A stretch of 7,956 bases of DNA from Microbacteriaceae bacterium. Its GTDB lineage: Bacteria > Actinomycetota > Actinomycetes > Actinomycetales > Microbacteriaceae. The translations under genes and the position numbers were made by a program. The stretch's first letter is position 1. The number at the start of each line of letters is the position of its first letter. The notes under the pieces were generated by a model, which ran no database searches, was not told where the DNA came from, and saw only the letters and a list, made by a program, of their open reading frames with translations. This document shows positions 6,445-7,956 of the stretch, piece by piece. The stretch spans positions 1 through 7,956 of the forward strand of contig JAJAZI010000258.1 of NCBI GenBank assembly GCA_026785785.1. Reading direction: 5' to 3'.

Positions 6445-7345
6445 CGCGCGAGAGGTGGTCGCCCCGAGCAACGACGGCGAGCACGGTCGCCTCCACATTC
6501 GCCCAGTCCGTGAGTACCTGGTGGTAGTCGAAACGGAGCGACAGGTAATCACGTCTCGTGAGGGCGGCGTCGCGCGCGAGGTCTCGACGACGATTGGCGC
6601 CTCCATGGTGGGCCTCACTGTCGATCTCGATGGACAACCGGTCTCCGATGACGAAGTCGACCCGCCCGACTCCGGCGATCCGCACCTGCGAGCACATCGT
6701 CACCCCGACGCGCAGCATCCGAAAACGGAACAGTGATTCTGTGCCGCTGTCGGCGAGCGCCCCGGCTGAGCGGACCACTTCCCGCTGTCGCACCGTCACC
6801 TGACTCGCGAGCCAGTCAAGTTCGCCGGAGCCGACGAGCCCTTGGCGCAGCGCGGACTCGAGCATCGTGAACGCGATCTCCTCGGGCTGGCAGGCGAACA
6901 CCTGGCGGATGCAGTCGATCAGCGGCAGGAGCCAGCGCCCAGCTGGCGAGTTGTCGACTCGGTCCCAGTGCAGCACCACCCCGGCATCCGGCGCGAATTG
7001 CCGGACCGCAACCGCCGTGTCCGGATGCTTGATGTGGCGCGCACCTCGTCCGACACTCACGTGCAACACAGCGCCCGGCGGAAGCCAGAGGCCGTACTCA
7101 GCGCATCCGGACACGCAGCCGAGCGCCCCTCCGACACGCACGGCCCGGACCAGCTCGACCGGCGCTCCCGCAGAGGCGTACCAGCCGCGGCGCACTCGGA
7201 AGATGGTTCCCACACGGCACGCTCTCTGCACCGCGCGAGCGCTCACTCGGTTGAGAGCGAACTCATGAAGGGGGGCGATTCCACCGGCCATGTGAAGTAC
7301 TTCCAGGACTCTCATCATCTGGCCACAATGACTGCGTCGAATCAT
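6392..7345 (-). CDS. AbiEi-like / DUF559 (PD-(D/E)XK-like) protein
   Basis: This 317-residue protein belongs to the family often annotated 'type IV toxin-antitoxin AbiEi family antitoxin domain-containing' or 'DUF559'. The amino part (about 10-60) resembles the AbiEi winged helix, with RACRVGTIFRVRRGWYA (41-57). A middle region (about 65-165, with H104 and H107) follows. The C-terminal part (about 200-297) carries nuclease-like motifs: E203 in GTESLFR, D230 in RVDFVIG, E240 and D242 in IEIDSEAHH, and R253/D255 ahead of RRDYLSLRF. No AbiEii toxin or methylase is adjacent, so its role is unknown. Residues 301-317 (VSSKSDAAPVGRLDSTR) are encoded by the left repeat module and look like an add-on. 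The start is uncertain: ATG at 7345 has no ribosome site, and ATGs at 7318 or 7315 would give the family-like MRVLEVLHMAGG opening. Codons such as AGA, CTT and GTA near the start are rarer in neighbouring genes, suggesting acquisition. Confidence 0.8.
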   Translation of the reverse strand: MIRRSHCGQMMRVLEVLHMAGGIAPLHEFALNRVSARAVQRACRVGTIFRVRRGWYASAGAPVELVRAVRVGGALGCVSGCAEYGLWLPPGAVLHVSVGRGARHIKHPDTAVAVRQFAPDAGVVLHWDRVDNSPAGRWLLPLIDCIRQVFACQPEEIAFTMLESALRQGLVGSGELDWLASQVTVRQREVVRSAGALADSGTESLFRFRMLRVGVTMCSQVRIAGVGRVDFVIGDRLSIEIDSEAHHGGANRRRDLARDAALTRRDYLSLRFDYHQVLTDWANVEATVLAVVARGDHLSRVSSKSDAAPVGRLDSTR

Positions 7346-7457
7346 GGGCGAGGGTTTGTGGCCGGGATGGTAGGAAATCGCCGTGGAGATCGTGTTGAGG
7401 AGGAGGAGTGGGATGCGCTGCGAGGCCCGGTGTATCGAGCGAGTCAGCCGGCGGAGT

Positions 7458-7570
7458 TGTCGTCAAAGTCGGAGAGCACGTCTATTCACGGCCGGGCGGA
7501 ACCCCCGAAGCCCGAGATACCGGGGCGCGGGGCCGGGGCCGCGCGTCGACTCCGACTTTGGCGACATGGG
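7458..7570. repeat. Inverted-repeat module, right copy
   Basis: The module opens with TGTCGTCAAAGTCGGA (7458-7473) and closes with TCCGACTTTGGCGACATGGG (7551-7570), with 77 nt between the arms. It is the mirror of the left module: its GGCGACA arm faces outward with a 20-nt perfect match to 6331-6350. Its GTCGTCA arm faces the gene and is the exact complement of 6429-6444. The interior is very GC-rich, with nested GGGGCCGGGGCC words around 7524-7541. It lies upstream of the DUF559 gene. Confidence 0.85.
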
Positions 7571-7583
7571 CCGCTCCAGACCA

Positions 7584-7642
7584 GTCGCTGCGCGACCTGC
7601 TCGGCCAGCAGAGCCTCGCTGCGCGACATGCTAAGCCAGCAG
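7584..7642 (-). repeat. REP-like repeat, two right copies in direct array
   Basis: Two 27-nt copies, 7585-7611 and 7616-7642, have period 31 and differ at 3 positions. On the plus strand each reads TCGCTGCGCGAC..., so both are reversed relative to the copy at 6267-6293. Each contains a TCGC-GCA-GCGA hairpin, and the first copy also has CTGCT-GGCCG-AGCAG. They begin 8-10 nt past the thyX stop on its transcript and might stabilise the thyX mRNA 3' end or end transcription, but there is no U-tract. Confidence 0.75.
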
Positions 7643-7649
7643 GGCCGGG

Positions 7650-7956
7650 CTAGGGGGCCACTCGGCCGTTCTCGTTGAAGGTGGCGTAGGTCAGCGGCAT
7701 CAGGGCGGCGAAGTGCTGCTCCATCTGCTCAGCAGCCATCTCGATCTCCCGCTGCGGATACGACGGGAAGTGCGTACCCTCGCGCTTGGTGCGCAGCGAC
7801 AGGAAGTTCATGAGCGAGCGCGCGTTCATCGTCACATACATCGACGAGTAGATGTTGAGCGGCAGCACGATCCGCGCGACCTCGCGGGCGACGCCCTCGT
7901 CGAGCATCCGCTGGTACGACTCGAAGGCCGCGGTCGACACGCGCTTGGCCTCGGAC
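7650..7956 (-). CDS. thyX: Flavin-dependent thymidylate synthase ThyX, C-terminal part (cut by window edge)
   Basis: The last 101 codons of thyX are visible; the 5' part lies beyond the right edge. ThyX makes dTMP from dUMP using FAD, NADPH and methylenetetrahydrofolate. The hallmark RHRxxS motif is upstream and not in view. What is visible matches the carboxyl third of actinobacterial ThyX: EGVAREVARIVLPLNIYSSM, then MNARSLMNFLSLRT (the conserved Asn/Arg helix lining the dUMP and flavin site), then FPSYPQREIEMAAEQMEQHF, ending with NGRVAP and a TAG stop. The in-frame GTG at 7938-7940 is internal, not a start, because the reading frame continues upstream as SEAKR. In many actinobacteria thyX lies directly upstream of dapA; here the repeat cassette separates them. 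Confidence 0.95.
   Translation of the reverse strand, partial: SEAKRVSTAAFESYQRMLDEGVAREVARIVLPLNIYSSMYVTMNARSLMNFLSLRTKREGTHFPSYPQREIEMAAEQMEQHFAALMPLTYATFNENGRVAP

Larger units (their letters stand above)
6267..7642. mobile_element. Candidate inverted-repeat cassette carrying one gene
   Basis: A 1.38-kb stretch between the dapA promoter and the thyX stop is built as a mirror image around one gene. From outside in it has a REP-like repeat, then an ~115-bp module whose ends are inverted 16-mers, then the AbiEi-like/DUF559 gene, then the same module and the same REP-like repeat (doubled) in opposite orientation. The outermost module ends match perfectly over 20 bp (6331-6350 against 7551-7570). 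There is no transposase and no clear direct target duplication at the edges. The cassette could have moved by outside help, or may be two independent repeat insertions flanking an acquired gene. 'Mobile element' is an inference. Confidence 0.35.
7346..7649. other. 304-nt gap between thyX and the DUF559 gene
   Basis: The gap is mostly repeats: the right inverted module (7458-7570) and two REP-like copies (7584-7642). The 7346-7457 stretch, upstream of the DUF559 gene on the minus strand, holds one TANNNT hexamer (TACCAT, 7367-7372) 21 nt before the ATG at 7345. That is a weak promoter candidate without a -35 box. I see no RNA gene. No U-tract terminator follows thyX, although the REP-like copies can form short hairpins there. 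Confidence 0.6.

Noticed and set aside
6331..7570. A complete insertion sequence with terminal inverted repeats
   Set aside because: The only gene inside has AbiEi-like and DUF559 features, not a DDE, serine or HUH transposase, and no flanking target duplication is evident. It is kept only as a candidate non-autonomous cassette.
7413..7634. Plus-strand reading frame of about 73 codons with a strong GGAGGAGGAG sequence (7399-7408) just before its ATG
   Set aside because: It runs through both arms of the right repeat module and the REP-like copies, is extremely Arg/Pro-rich, and has no recognisable domain. It is most likely non-coding repeat sequence read by chance, although the ribosome-like sequence is notable.
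7650..7940. Independent short gene starting at GTG 7940
   Set aside because: The frame stays open to the window edge and the sequence is the carboxyl part of ThyX, so the GTG is an internal codon.

Overview
The window looks like chromosomal DNA of a high-GC actinobacterium, most likely of the family Microbacteriaceae. The evidence is the strong G/C bias at third codon positions, the actinobacterial-type RNase J, DapA and ThyX sequences, and the gene order. Every gene I support lies on the minus strand, so transcription runs from high to low coordinates: thyX (3' end only), an AbiEi-like/DUF559 gene, dapA, rnj, a three-gene ABC exporter operon, and ftsK (5' end only).

The backbone is the actinobacterial housekeeping string thyX - dapA - rnj - ftsK: thymidylate synthesis, the lysine/diaminopimelate pathway, RNA processing and chromosome translocation. 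It also occurs, with different genes between rnj and ftsK, around Rv2754c-Rv2748c of Mycobacterium tuberculosis. Two inserts interrupt it here. Between rnj and ftsK sits a MacB/YknXYZ-type tripartite exporter: a membrane-anchored adaptor with four extracytoplasmic cysteines, an ATPase, and an FtsX-fold permease. The three are translationally coupled (TGA-G-ATG, then an ATGA overlap), and a candidate promoter with repeated TTACTC(TC)AAG boxes lies in front of the adaptor.

Between thyX and dapA sits the most unusual part, about 6267-7642. A single gene encodes a protein with an AbiEi-antitoxin-like N-terminal part and a C-terminal DUF559 (PD-(D/E)XK-like) domain. It is enclosed by two nested layers of inverted repeats. 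The outer layer is a 26-27 bp REP-like repeat (one copy on the left; two copies on the right in opposite orientation). The inner layer is a pair of modules of about 115 bp, each with inverted 16-mers at its ends (TGTCG[C/T]CAAAGTCGGA) and arranged as mirror images. The outermost 20 bp match perfectly at 6331-6350 and 7551-7570. The gene's last ~17 codons lie inside the left module. The layout resembles a gene carried between two MITE/REP-like elements, but I see no transposase and no clear target-site duplication.

Smaller points: a perfect 34-bp tandem duplication fills the dapA-rnj spacer; dapA has a GTG start with a -10 hexamer placed exactly as for a leaderless mRNA; and a strong hairpin lies between the exporter operon and ftsK. 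I found no tRNA, rRNA, CRISPR array, complete insertion sequence or replication origin.
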